64,000 nt of DNA from Amorphophallus konjac (GCA_022559845.1 CM040124.1:65681491-65745490), one strand, 5' to 3'; shown: positions 30,411-42,064, numbered from the stretch's first letter. Numbers and translations are program-made. The notes: a model not told the origin generated them from the letters alone.

Positions 30411-31689
30411 ACCAACATGGTAGTTGTTTGAGGAATGATGTGGCGTCATTATGACGCCGGAACAAACAAAGTGACGCATAGGAACAAGCCCACGCTTCTT
30501 GTGCGAGCATGGGAGGGCAACACCGATACACCTGCGTCGGATCATCGCCAAGCCCCTATAAAAGGGGAACATACGGTCCTGTTCCAGAGACAGATGATAG
30601 CACAAGAGAGCAAAAAGAAAACACACAGAGGAAGAGAATGCAAAAGGCATCGAGAGCAGGAGAAGAGAAAGAAATGGAAATAAAGGGAGAGGGAAAAGAA
30701 GGAGTGTTTGAGCGACTCTCTGTAGGTGGGTTCTAGTCGCGATTCATATCCGACAAGGGCTATATTCTATATTTTCTATCTTTGCTATGAAAGTTTCTAT
30801 GCAATCCAAGTTGTTTCATGGATTGATGTGGCCATTTTTGTACATTTTCCTTTGTTATGGTGAATGTCCTTCTCTCCCTTTTCCTACTATGTACGCCAAT
30901 TGTTCCCATTGTTTGGTTTCAAACGTGTGTGTTCGAGAGGTCATGAAGTCTCCCTGTGAACGTATGCACTCAGAGTTTGCTCTGAATGCTGAGCATGGCC
31001 CTAAGCTATAGGATGTCTGAATCTCCTTTTTACCCCATCCGTTACGATGCTTGTAACTGCGCATGCCATTGTCCCCTTTCCTTGGACTTATTTCGAGGAC
31101 CACCAGTAGAGGGGCATAGGGCCCTCATTCACCCTCTGTAGTCCATCATTGGGAAGGGGAAAATCACTAGAGATCCGGGCCTTGCAGCTTGCACACACCT
31201 CTCCTTTTATGGATTCTCACAATGCAATCCATTTAGAGTAATAAGATACTATGCTTTTTGCTTCCATGATCCGACGCGCTTCTATCAGGTGATCTGGCAC
31301 ACTTATATCAAGTGATCCAACGCACCATTGATCCTCTCTTTCGCCCCCTATTCATCTTTGTCCTGCCGGTCCAGCCCATCCAGAGGCTTGAGCCAACAAT
31401 CCCCGTTACCCTATCTTGAGGATAGGTCCTCCTCACTTTTGGACGACCGATTATCAATGAAAAAGAGAGTACTAATGAATAGTGACTCTTAACTGTTCAT
31501 TTTGGGCCCAATAAGGATCAAATCCCTTTTCTTTAGTTTGGTTGTAATCTCATGCTCCTTAGCTTTGTTTAGAACATCCGGATAATTTTGATCCCTTGGT
31601 AGGCTAGCCCTCGGGTAATTCCGATCCCTTGGCAGGCTAGCCCTCGGCGATATGTTGCCGCTTTATGCGCATTCGGTCAGTTAAGGGAC
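30410..31689 (+). promoter_or_regulatory. LTR-like promoter region with TATA box, parent element not identified
   Basis: A strong TATAAAA at 30557-30563 within GCCCCTATAAAAGGGG is followed by an A/G-rich leader (AGAGAGCAAAAAGAAAACAC), the layout of a Ty3-type LTR U3/R boundary on the plus strand. A 33-bp direct duplication (GATCCCTTGG then AGGCTAGCCCTCGG) lies at 31581-31647. The frames at 30435-31103 have no recognisable features. No primer binding site or LTR end was found, so the extent is uncertain. Together with 17.7-19.0 kb it is probably the LTR interrupted by element G. Confidence 0.45.
31581..31647. repeat. 33-bp direct duplication
   Basis: Two consecutive units ending GATCCCTTGGTAGGCTAGCC and GATCCCTTGGCAGGCTAGCC, each followed by CTCGG. 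Confidence 0.85.
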
Positions 31690-32780
31690 TGTGGATCATG
31701 AAAATTTCACACAAAGAGTAATGAATAAAAATAAATGAAAAATTAATTATATGAAAGTGATGTGTGGTGAAGATGATAGTGATCGCTAGAGTCCGTGGGC
31801 CTCAAAGGATATAACAACAAAAAATGTGGTGATTGTGAATGTCACAAAAGAGAACAAAAGAAAAGAAATTAATTAAATTGTGGTGGTTATGATGATTAGA
31901 AGAAAATGATGATGAATTGTGTGAAAATAATTAGCTAAGGTGGGGAACGGAGTATGTAGATGCTAGGTGGATCGTGATCGCCAGAGGTAAGAACCTCAAA
32001 ATAAAAAGTAAGAGTGATCGCGTAAGTATCTTGAAAAACGAGGAGAATTGTGAGTCACACTTACTCTTCCGATCGGCCGGCCGATGGAGAGGGTCTATTT
32101 TAATTACTCTGAAAATAACAAAGCAAAGAAGAAGAATAATGAATTAGAAATTTAGCAGTGTAGCATCAAGTTCTTAGTGTAATGATAATGAAAGAGCATG
32201 GAAAAGAACACACCTTGTGTGCCTTTAAAAACCCCTTGGAATTATGGGAAGGGAAGAAGATGAATGCTAAGATGAAGAGAAAAATCTACACAGGAGGATT
32301 GCAGAATGGATGTATGCTCTACTATGATGCAAAATAAACTACAACAATCAAATTAAAAAGGATAAGGGAAGATATGAAGATTGGTCCTCCGAAACAGAGA
32401 AGCAGGGGGTGAGGTTCCGACAGCCTTCCTTTACAACATGGGCTCAATGCGCTCCTTGCAGTCCATGCGAGGATAAAAAAACACCCTCCAAGAGAGAGGG
32501 ATTGAGGAAGGTTCAACAGGTTTAGAAGAGCCTTCTTGAGAATCTGGTGGCTTAGAAATCTCTCTCTATTTCTCTAACCCTTTTTCTGCTTTTTTTTGCT
32601 TGCTAACCTCTCTTCTGCTAACCTTTAACTGGGAGCTCGAAAGGGGTATTTATGGGGATAATAATCTTTGTTTCAATGGGATTTGAACATGGGAAACCCT
32701 TCCATAGCAGGGCTTACCTGCCACCGAAGGTCATTGGAACCCAATCCCAATTGGAATACCATGCAAAAAAGGTAGGGGAC
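31690..32780 (-). repeat. Element B 3' LTR, left segment
   Basis: Begins TGTGGATCATG and contains a minus-strand ATAAATA TATA-like box at 32647-32653 inside CCCCATAAATACCCC. Shared blocks with the element A LTR include GGATCGTGATCGCCA near 31970. The segment ends at GGGAC, where copia element S inserted. The open frames here have no known features. Confidence 0.6.
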
Positions 32781-34917
32781 TGATAAACGAGAAGACAGAT
32801 ATAGAAGGGGGGGATGAATATGTCTGTCTCTAAATTGCGATCAAACAAAAACCAGAAGCTAATCAAAAACAAATTAGCAATAGCAATGCTCAATAGATCA
32901 CACTCACAGAATGGACCATCAATCGGATAGTTAGAGTGCACAATTAGAGCATTGGACAGATCTCGAAGTGAAGAGATATAGCATGAATAATCTACTCTCA
33001 GCACTTGAATGTGCCTGCAATCATTGTCACTGATATTTGGCAGAGGTTTGATCAAGAGATCTCCTCACGCTAGAGGAAGCCTTCCAGATAGGCGTAACCT
33101 ATCCTTTCAACTACGCCTTTTGATATACCAGTTGAGTGTTGTAGCACACTCTGAATGCCAAGTTGATTAACCAGCGGAATAAAATATGTGCATTCAGTAA
33201 TATAATTTCACATGTGCAAACCAACAGATAAAACACAAGCAATTTTTATAGTGGTTCGGCTAGACCCATGGTCTGCCTATGTCCACTCCTTCATTCAAAC
33301 TGAGTGAGGTTCCATGCTTAAACAAGCAACATCCGCAGGATACTTAGTCTGCAACAATGGCTATCATACAGCTTCCCCAAGGAACAGATTCCTTGCTACT
33401 CTTGCGACCCAGGAGGAAAACCTAGAGGATCAACCTCCCTACCTCTTTACCCAAGAGGGAAGCCAGTGAATTGTTCCCAAAAATTCACCCAACCAGAAGT
33501 CACGGACCTCTCTTCCTCTGAACCTACAGAGGGGACACCGGAAGCAATCCCCCTTCCTCTGATGCTACTCTGAGGGAATCACAAAGGTGAAATTACAATG
33601 CTGAATTAAAGAGGAAAATAGAAAACGTAAACTCAGATTGGAAAACTTTTATCAAAATGAAGTAGAAGGCAATGTAGCTTCAGATCGAAGCAAATTCTCA
33701 GAAACACCAGGCCAGCTGGACGAGATTTCTCTCCCTCTCTCAGTGGATTTATCTTCTTTATTTTCTCTCAGAAGGAACTCTCCATATGGTATTCTTTTTG
33801 CAACATTCCAGCTACTCTTCCTGAATGAAAGAGCTCAAATATATAGGACAGAATATCATCCTTCTCTCTGTAATCCCGATCAGCAACCAAAGGCTGATTC
33901 ATCCATGTGGATAAAGAATATTCTGATAGCAATCAGAATTTCCAGAGAGCAGCCACGTATGCTGAAGATTTTTGCACCAATTCTTTCACTGTACGGTCAT
34001 CACGTGTTCCTTGATTGAGTGAGCACGTGCCTGAGTAGATTCTTCCTTACAGTTCAGTTTTTCCTTAATTACCCTTCATTGATGCTCAAGATGTCACACT
34101 TAACCCTTAACTAGTCTAATTAGACTTTAATCACTCTATAATTGTCAAAAGACAATCCTTCCATATGATGTGAGATGAGGCTCAAGTCTGATAGGTCGAG
34201 ACATGGAGTATAGACAGTTTTTGTTGATGGCTGAGATGTCGGAGCAGTGGTTTTCAGCTTTGATCTTAGACATAGACCTGTATCTTGATGCGTCAGTGCA
34301 TGATCATGATGCGTCAGTGCATCACTCTGATGCGTAGACTTCATATATAATCTGGCAGTTGATCTTCTTAGCGTGTCAAGGCAAGAAGCTTCAATGACGT
34401 GTTGAATCTGTATGCTGCATCTTGTTGCGTCGAAGTATCTGCTGGGTGCATCGACCTATCTAACGGACTGCATATTCTGAAGTGTGATCCTTGATATGGA
34501 TACTTGATGTGTCGAGACATCTCTTTTGATTCTAGCAAGGTAGGTCTGTAAATTCTCTTCTGAGGTGTGACTGTGTCAAGGCATCTGCTAGATGCGTTGG
34601 TGCATCTCTTCTACACTCTGATGGTTGTGTCGATGCATCATACTGAAGTTGCTTCGGTGATTTTGACTGCATTGAGGTATTCCCTTGTTACGTCGATGCA
34701 TCACTCCAAATTTGCTCGAATGTTTGTTGCTGCATCAAGGTATCTGCTGGATGCGTCGATGCATCTGTCTGACCTCGCCTCATCATATCAGCTAATCCAT
34801 GCTCTTTGAGATTCTTTCCTTCGATTATTCTGACTCAGATTTTTTGCAGTGATAAAGTTAGTGTCAGTACCAAGAAAAACATATTATATTGACATCATCA
34901 AAACATATAATTCAACA
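32781..34917 (-). repeat. Element S left (3') LTR
   Basis: 2137 bp, TGATAAACGAGAAG...AATTCAACA, collinear with 42065-42095 plus 48584-50700. A minus-strand TATATATT-like promoter box lies at 33837-33847. At 34280-34790 it carries many words of the type TGCGTCGATGCATC and TGCATCGAGGTATC. The open frames (33638-34018, 34567-34809) recur in the other copy and are not genes. Confidence 0.93.
34280..34790. repeat. Array of GATGC(G/A)TCGATGCATC-like words in the copia LTR
   Basis: Repeated, irregularly spaced words such as GATGCGTCAGTGCAT, GTGTCGATGCATC, TACGTCGATGCATC and GGATGCGTCGATGCATC, with unrelated sequence between them. The same array is at 50060-50570 in the other LTR. Confidence 0.8.
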
Positions 34918-34935
34918 TTCTCCCCCTTTTTGAAG
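34918..34935 (-). other. Polypurine tract of element S
   Basis: CTTCAAAAAGGGGGAGAA on the minus strand, abutting the 3' LTR start TGTTGAATT. Confidence 0.88.
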
Positions 34936-36852
34936 ATGGCAATAACTCTAATCAATATGAATGTTTTATTATATGATCATGAAAAAAGATTTATTTTTTA
35001 GAGCAGACAGAAATGATAGAGAGATAATAGAGATGGACGGATGGACTGCTCTAATTCTAAACGATAACAATAGCTCCAACTCCACTTAACTGTAACTCCC
35101 CCTTAAACACGCACTCTCTTTTCTCTCCCACACACTTTTGCTCTTTTGCTCTTATTCTATTCTCTCTCCCACTCTTTCTCTCCCCCTTTGTTGCTCTCCC
35201 CCCTTCCTTATTTATTTTCTCTCCCCCTTTGACATCATCAAAAAGAAAGGACGAAGGTGGGGATAGTGAGAAAAGATTGAAGGATCAAGGTATCCCAGAT
35301 ACAATAAGTTCACAGATTTGAGAAAGTGCCAATCTCTTAAGGAATTAAGGTAGGTAACTAAAATGCGCGTAGATGTTTAAAAACGATAATCCAGAGAGAC
35401 AAAGAGTATAGGATAGAAGATTATCATTATACAAATGTAAAGAGAATGAGCAAAGTTTTATATCAATGCCTTGAATAAGCTGTCTAAATGTTGTACTGAT
35501 TTAGTTTTCAGAGACTTCTTAAGTGAGGACTGTCCTACAGTATTGAGGTCAAACCAACACAACATACTTTGCATTTAGTCTTAGAGTAAGTTCAGTTGAA
35601 CGCAGGCAACAGTTTCTGAATTGTTTTCTTTTTCTTTGAACACAATGGGTTAACCTACACCTTTTTGCGTGAGGAGACACATTGGTTAGATGCAGGAATC
35701 CCCAGATACTCAGTGTGATAACCATAATGCTTCTCTTTTTGAGAATAGAGTTAGCGTTAGATATGTCTTTTTACGTGAGGCACAACACGTCTCAAGTGAA
35801 GTGACCCAATTACTCAACACTTTATGCCATTGCTCTACCAAGTTTCCATGGCCTTTTTAATCAGAGATAATGTGTCACATCACGACATGACTTTACTCCA
35901 CTTCATTGGTAAAGCAGTTGGTTTCTCAGTGAACCAAATCATTACTCTGAGAGAATTTTATTCTTTTTGATTTCAGGGAGGTGGAAGGTTTGAGGACAAT
36001 ACATATGAAATAGAATTTCAGCTAAAGTTGCCTCTCATGATAAAAGTTCAAGCTTTTAGAAGTTTTCAGGGCATTATATTTCAACATTGTTCTTTACTCA
36101 TAAGATATGTAGAATGATATTCTTTAGACCCTTTATCTTAGTCTATACAAGATTATAAGGTTCAAACATCTTTGCTGAGATTTTAGTTAATCAATCTTAA
36201 GACTTTAAGAGAATTCTGAGATTTTGGATTCTGTGAACAGATTGTATAGGAATCTAAGTGATCACAGTAGGCTGACAGACTCTTAAAAAAGACAACTCCC
36301 CCTCATAATCAGAATTTATGCGACAAAGGAATTATGACAATGCCAAACTAGAAATCTCCCCCTGACTCTATGAAATAATTTTTCTTGGTACTTGGCGGAG
36401 AACTTAGGTTCAAGACCATCTCACGCATAGTGCAGGTTTCCAGACATAAAATGCCCTTCTCCTAACACTATTTTATATACCACGATTTGAATGAGTAAGA
36501 AAGGAGAGTGATAAGAAGCAAAAAGGTGCACAGTTGCATCGACCTGATAGTAGGGTGCATCGACGCAGAGATAAACGACAAGGTTGCAAGTGAAGAAGAT
36601 TAAACATGCAGTTTGAAGTATCGGCTTAGTGCATCGAGGCATGCAGTAGTCCCAAGAAGAGTTGATGGAATTCAGAGTTCAAGGGGGTCTAAAAATGCCT
36701 AATTCTCTTCTTAAAGTAGAAAACTTTTCATTATCCAAGGGCTTAGTGAAAATGTTTGCAATTTGCTATGCTGTTCCTACATGGATTAATTCAAAGTTTC
36801 CTTTAGAAACTTCATCCCTTATGAGGTGGTGCCTGATTTCTCTGTGTTTTGT
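34936..36852 (-). other. Element S region between RNase H and the 3' LTR
   Basis: About 1.9 kb where some SIRE elements carry an envelope-like gene; I see no open frame supporting one here. The minus strand holds several extra polypurine tracts, including GATGTCAAAGGGGGAGAG near 35220 and GGGGGAG-type runs near 35100, 36300 and 36360. Words like TGCATCGAC and GCATCGAGGCATG appear at 36535-36640. The CT-rich plus-strand stretch 35095-35240 reflects the polypurine clusters. Confidence 0.6.
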
Positions 36853-37395
36853 TCATGAATGCAAGACATGATTTTTAGACAGATTTATAGCATTGGTGTT
36901 GTCACAATATATGGGTGTGCAGCCAAGGTCTACATTGTAGTCCTTGAGCTGGTGCTTAATCCAAATTACTTGTGTACCACAACTCCCTGCTGCTACATAT
37001 TCAGCTTCTGCAGTGGAGAGGGCCACAGAATGCTGCTTCTTGGAGGTCCAAGAAACTAAGCACCCACCTATGAATTGGCAAAAGCCACTAGTGCTCCTAT
37101 CTAGCTTGCAGCCAGCATAGCCTGCATTGAGGTATGAGATTAAATCTAAAGTGTGTTCAGCAGGATACCATAGACCCAAATTGTGTGTGACTGAGGCATA
37201 TCTGAAAATTCTTTTAATAGCAGCTAAATGTAATTCAGTGGGTCTAGACTGAAATCTGGCGCACATGCATGCACTAAATTGTATGTCAGGTCTTGAGACA
37301 GTTAAATATAAAAGAGAGCCAATCATACCCCGGCATAATTTTGCATCCATTTCTTTACCTGACAAATCAGCATCTAAGGATGTATTTGTACCCAT
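36853..37395 (-). pseudogene. Element S RNase H
   Basis: Copia-type RNase H that would remove the RNA template. Recognisable segments are GMIGSLLYLTVSRPDIQFSA, the GLWYPAEHTLDLISY stretch, STSGFCQFIGGCLVSWTSKK, VALSTAEAEYVAAG (catalytic Glu) and PIYCDNTNAINLSKN (catalytic Asp). The first catalytic motif, normally SDADYAG-like, reads LNAGYAG, so both Asp residues in it are lost. The frame ends with the ORF truncated after NHVLHS. It is out of frame with the reverse transcriptase because of a frameshift at about 37370-37395. Confidence 0.9.
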
Positions 37396-38314
37396 TGGAG
37401 TGCCTGTGTTTTACCTTGTCCAAGCCAAACCTCTTGAGAATCTCCATGGTGTACTTTGTCTGGCTAATGAAGCATCCATCCTTCAACTGTTGAACCTGTA
37501 ATCCAATACAAGATTTCAGCTCCCCTACCAGGCTCATCTCAAATTCACTTGACATCAGACCAGCAAATTCATTACACAGTTCAGGACATGTTGAACCAAA
37601 TACAATATCATCCACATATATCTGAACTATGATCAGGTGATCACATAGATTCTTAGTGAAAAGGGTTTGATCCACCTTACCTCGGCCGTACCCATGGCTG
37701 ATAAAAAATTTAGTTAATCTATCATACCAGGCCCGAGGAGCCGACTTCAAGCCATACCGTGCTTTATTTAACCTGAACAGATAGTTAGGTTGTACAGACA
37801 GTTCGAAACTAGGGGGTTGCTCAACATAAACTTTCTCTTTTATAAAGACATTTAAGAATGCACTTTTAACATCCATCTGATGAAGTTTAATGTTTTTAGA
37901 GCAAGCAAAAGCTAGCAATATCCTAATTGCTTTCATCCTAGCCACTGGGGCATAGGACTCATCAAAATGCACCCCGAACTCTTGACAGTAGCCTTTGGCT
38001 ACCAACCTTGCCTTATTTCTAGAGATGACACCATCTTCATTTCTTTTGTTCCTAAAGACCCACTTGGTTCCTATGACAGACACGTTTTTAGGTCTTGGAA
38101 CAAGATTCCAGACTTTATTTCTTTCAAATTATCCCAACTCTTCGTTCATTGCATTTACCCAAGATTCAACATTCAAAGCTTCTTCTACTGTTTTGGGTTC
38201 AATTTGGGACACTAGTGCAATTAAATCTTCATTAGTTACAGCCTGATGATAAGACCTAGTTCTTGTGGGATCTTGCAAATTACCTATGATATTGTGTGTA
38301 GGGTGATCTTTCAA
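37367..38314 (-). pseudogene. Element S reverse transcriptase
   Basis: Copia-type polymerase (RVT_2). It follows the integrase in the same frame, with stops at 38129 and 38429. The upstream part has PKTVEEALNVESWVNAMNEE. The core shows GTKWVFRNKRNEDG, RNKARLVAKGYCQEFG, DESYAPVARMKAIRILLAFA, LHQMDVKSAFLNVFI (first catalytic Asp), YGLKSAPRAWYDRL and IYVDDIVFGS with the catalytic pair intact. The remaining thumb region (GLQVQQLKDGCFISQTKY) is present. Only a single TAG after NEELG separates the two parts, so the domain is well preserved. Confidence 0.92.
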
Positions 38315-38428
38315 AAATATGAGATTTGTTGAAGACTCACCTTGCTCAGCTTACTCACCCTGAACTGGTTCATGTTGTGCAGCAGGTTCATGTACCTTTG
38401 ATTCTTCATTCAATTTGTCTTCCAGAAA

Positions 38429-39529
38429 CTATCCATCATGTCTTGACTTCCTGTCATCATCAGCCAAGTTAGTAGAGTTGATGGTTTCATTCAAAACTAC
38501 ATGAGGAGACTCCTCTACAGTCTGATCATTTATATTGAAAACCCTATATGCCCTAGCTGTTTCAGAATATCCTAGAAAAATTCCTGGACTACTCTTGGTT
38601 TCAAACTTATCAAGGTCCTTTTTATTGTTATTCTGAATGAAGCATTTAGAACCGAAAATCCTAAAGTAAGCCACATTTGGCTTCTTACCTTTCAAAAGCT
38701 CATAGGAGGTTTTCTTATGGATGGGTCTTACCATGGACATGTTGATTGTGTAACATGCAGTGTTGGCCGCTTCTGCCCAAAATCTTCTTGGTAGCTGACT
38801 CTCAACGAGCATTGTTCTGGCCATTTCAACAATGATCCGATTTCTTCTTTCCACTATGCCATTCTACTCTGGGGTCTTGGGAGAAGAAAACCTGTGAGTC
38901 AATCCTTCACTATCACAAAGATCAGAAAACATAGAATTCTCAAACTCCCCTCCATGATCAGATTAGATTATGCATATTTTATGCTTACCCTCTTGCTTTA
39001 TTTTATTGAAAAACAACTTGAATTTATGGAATGCATCATTTTCATGGGCAAGAATAAAAATCCATGCAAAATGGGTAAAGTCATCCACAATCACAAACCC
39101 AAATCTTTTACCATTGAAGCTTAGTGAACAAAAGGGTCCAAAAAGATCCACATGCAAAAGCTCCAAAGGCTGAGAGGACAGTAGCCCTACCCTAAGTTTA
39201 AATGATGTTCTAGTTTGTTTGCCCAAAGCACTTGCATAACACATTTTTGAATTTTTTGAGAATTTTATTTTTGGCAGGCCTCTGACCAGATCATGCTTAA
39301 TCAATTTATTTAGAGTGCTATAACTAGCATGTCCTAGTCTCCTATGCCAATTAAAAGCATTATTCTCTAAACTAGCAGACAAGCACAAATTAGATGCAGA
39401 AGAATCATTCAAGTCTACTATGTAGACATTATTCACTCTATGTCCTACGAATTTTACTTGAACAGAGTTTGCTTCAAGAATTTCATAGACGTGATTATCA
39501 AAAATGACTTGGTGACCTTTGTCACACAA
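38429..39529 (-). pseudogene. Element S gag-pre-integrase and integrase
   Basis: Integrase inserts the cDNA. The 188-codon frame 39529-38963 has the zinc finger segment NWHRRLGHASYSTLNKL followed by CYASALGKQTR, where the second Cys of the HHCC finger is Ser. The core starts with LELLHVDLFGPF (first Asp) and FVIVDDFTHFAW. After a TAA the second Asp motif SDHGGEFEN is readable, and after another stop NGIVERRNR with the catalytic Glu opens the 141-codon frame 38854-38429. That frame continues with RFWAEAANTACYTIN and GKKPNVAYFRIFGSKCF. All fragments share one frame. Confidence 0.9.
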
Positions 39530-39863
39530 CTGACTAATGCTAAGTAATTATGTTCGAGACCTTCAACCAAAAGAACCTTTTCAACAATGTTTGAAGGGAG
39601 CTTACCAATTGTTCCTGGACCGATTATTCTACCTTTATTTTTCCCTCCAAATTTGACAAGTCCTCCTACCTTCAGCTATAGCTCACTGAATTTACTCCGG
39701 TCTCCTGTCATGTGTCTGGAACAGCCACTATCTAAATACCACCTGCTGTTCAGGGCTGCCAGACTAACCTGAAATCAAATCAAGCAGAAAACTTTGGAAC
39801 TCAAGGAGGATTGGGTCCAAAGACATCATTCAAATCCTTCAGCAATGTTTTTGGGATCCAAAA
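39530..39863 (-). pseudogene. Element S protease region, heavily decayed
   Basis: Between gag and integrase, where the copia protease is expected. Fragments such as DLSNLEGKIKVE are readable among many stops, and at least one frameshift separates the gag frame from the integrase frame. No intact D-S/T-G active site could be read with confidence. Confidence 0.45.
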
Positions 39864-40835
39864 CTATTTAAAAGCATTTTTCTGATTTTGTTTCTTGCAT
39901 TCTGCATTGACAATTTTGGTGGAGTTATACATAAAGTTTTGTCCACTTTGCACTTTATTAAAAGGGAATTTGTTCCATTTGGTTGACTGTTTATTTCTTG
40001 AGAATTTCATAAACTCATTTTGTCTTGTAAAAACATGATTGTTAAAATATCTTTGAGAGTAGACAGAATTTGACCAGTGTGCTCTATTTTGATTCATGTT
40101 TCTTTTAGTTGATGGTTTTCTATCTTGGGTCACCTACCTCGACCTATTAGGTGTGTTGCGTTGAGGCATGGGCGTGGTGCGTCGAGGCATCACATCCTGA
40201 ATACTAGCCTTGGCTATGTGTGAGACAGTGTGCCTCAACGCATCAATGAAAATGGGCTGATGCAGGGTAGCTTTGCCAGTTAAGTTCCCTTGAGTTTTAA
40301 TTGGTTGTCCAGCAGAGTTTGTTGAAGTAGCTTTTATGAATTTCATCAATTTTGGTTGCTGGACATTCTGATTATTGTTTGAACTGGATGGGGTGTCCAG
40401 TTTTTCTTTCCCTTTGCTTGGGCAGAATGTAATAGTTTTGAACTCAAAGGGTTGTTTATTCGTTGGATTATAGCCTAGACCCTCTTTGTTAAAGTTCATC
40501 TTTACACCTAGTATGGTATCTAGGTTGGTCTTTCCTTGAACAAATTTCTCCAATGTTACCTGTTTATCATCTAAGTCTTTTTGAAGTTTTTCACATTGTT
40601 TCACTATTTCAAAATTAGCATTCTTAACAGCTTCATATTTTTCTTTCATTAACTCCTTTTCTTTCTGAATGTCTTGAAACTTTATCTTAAATTCATCCAC
40701 ATTGTTCCTGATTTCTTACTTTTTTTTTTTGAGATTTTCATTCTCAATTTTCAGTGAGTTCATCTCCTCAATCTATTTCTTAAGGTCTTCAATTTCTTTG
40801 TCCATAGAACCTTTATCACTAGGAACATTATTCGG
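39864..40835 (-). pseudogene. Element S gag, coiled-coil and C-terminal part
   Basis: Two frames in the same phase (40700-40134 and 40133-39864). The first has a clear coiled coil (FKIKFQDIQKEKELMKEKYE, then NFEIVKQCEKLQKDLDDKQV) followed by a Ser/Asn/Gln-rich linker. The segment encoding DALRHTV...MPRRTTPMPQRNTPNR carries the same nucleotide words as the LTR (GGTGCGTCGAGGCATC at 40172-40187 and neighbours). The second is rich in Asn, Lys and Gln (NKQSTKWNKFPFNK). Long coiled-coil gag extensions are a known feature of SIRE elements. Confidence 0.8.
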
Positions 40836-42050
40836 TTATCTCTTTATAACCTTGTAGTCTTTGGTTTGACAGTTAAGTTTGTCTAATAAGTTAGCATAAG
40901 CATCCTCCCACTCATCAATTGAATAATTCTCAAAAGGGTTGCTTACCTCATTGTCCCTGTCAGCCATAAGACACAGCCCTTGCTTTTCTTCCTCTGAAGA
41001 TCCACTCGCATGGTCTTCTTCGTCATCGCTCCATGTGCAGACCATGGCCTGAGGCTTTTTCTTCTACACTTTGACATTCATCTTCATGAGCTCCGGGCAT
41101 TCACCTTTCATATGTCCTGGCCTTTTACAGTGAAAACATGTAATCTTGTCAGAACTTCTATTCTTATAAAATTTAAAATTGGAGTTCTTACCAGCCTGTT
41201 GTGGTTTCCTTCTCCTGAAGGTTTTACCTCTGGTCCTCAGAAATTTTTGGAATTGCCGGGTTAGCATAACCTACTGCTCATCATCGAGGTCTGAGAAATT
41301 CTCATATTCCTCACTACTCTCACCACTACTTCGAGATACCTTAAGAGCTATGGTTTTTCCTTTCTTGTTCTCTTCTGTATTCCTCTTAAGATTGATCTTG
41401 TAAGCCATCAGGGATCCTATCAGCTCTGTGACAATCATGGTGGATAGGTCGCTAGATTCTTCTAATACAGTGGCCTTTGTGTGCCACACCGGGGTTAGGG
41501 ACCTTAGAATTTTTCTAACTATCTCACTCTCCTGAATTTGCTTACCCAGAGCCTTCAGACTATTGGTGACTTGTGAGAGCCTAGCATACATCTCTGATAT
41601 GGTTTCATCGGGCTTCATTTTAAACAGTTCATAATCAGAGGTTAGCATATTTACCTTGGTGGCTCGCACCTATGATGTTTCTTCATAAATCAACTAAAGT
41701 TCATCCCACATTTTCTTGGTTGTCTTGCATGCAAAAATCTTGGAATACTCCTCTGGGTGCACAACAGACAGCATGATGTTCATAGTTGTCCAATTTATAG
41801 TTGACACACGGATCTGCTCCCTTGTCCAAGTATTTTCATCTTCAAGGAGTTCAAATGGTCCGGTGGTGATTACCCTCCACAGCTCATGACTTTGCGCTCG
41901 CAGAAATACCTCAATCTTGTTCTTCCAATATATGTAATTAGTGCCATCGAAGAACAGAGGTCTGTTTATAGAATGCCCTTCAGCTATGAAGCTGCGAGCA
42001 TTGCTAGTTCCAGGTCTTCCCTGGTCATTGGACCAGATGATGGGAAACCC
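40836..42050 (-). pseudogene. Element S gag, capsid and zinc knuckle
   Basis: Copia-type gag. The N-terminal segment shows INRPLFFDGTNYIYWKNKIE and VFLRAQSHELWRVITTGPF, then TMNIMLSVVHPEEYSKIFAC (DUF4219/UBN2-like). After two TAGs come YELFKMKPDETISEMYARL and LGKQIQESEIVRKILRSLTP. A CX2CX4HX4C knuckle, CFHCKRPGHMKGEC, follows, then an acidic stretch (CTWSDDEEDHASGSSEEEKQ). All fragments from 42050 to 39864 are in one frame, so damage here is by stop codons without indels. The start lies just inside the primer binding site. Confidence 0.9.
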
Positions 42051-42063
42051 TCTCTGATACAAA
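42050..42063 (-). other. Primer binding site of element S
   Basis: TTTGTATCAGAGAG on the minus strand, directly after the 5' LTR end. It is close to the initiator methionine tRNA complement TGGTATCAGAGC, with differences. Confidence 0.75.
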
Positions 42064-42064
42064 T

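Noticed and set aside
31685..31689. GGGAC before element B taken as related to the GGGAC duplication of element S
   Set aside because: The two sites are 1.1 kb apart, and S already has its own matching flank at 50701; a coincidence of five bases is likely.
33638..34018. 126-codon plus-strand frame in the copia LTR
   Set aside because: It is broken in the other LTR copy and lies antisense to the direction of transcription.
34936..36852. Envelope-like gene of a SIRE element
   Set aside because: No open frame of useful length, signal peptide or transmembrane pattern could be read on the minus strand.
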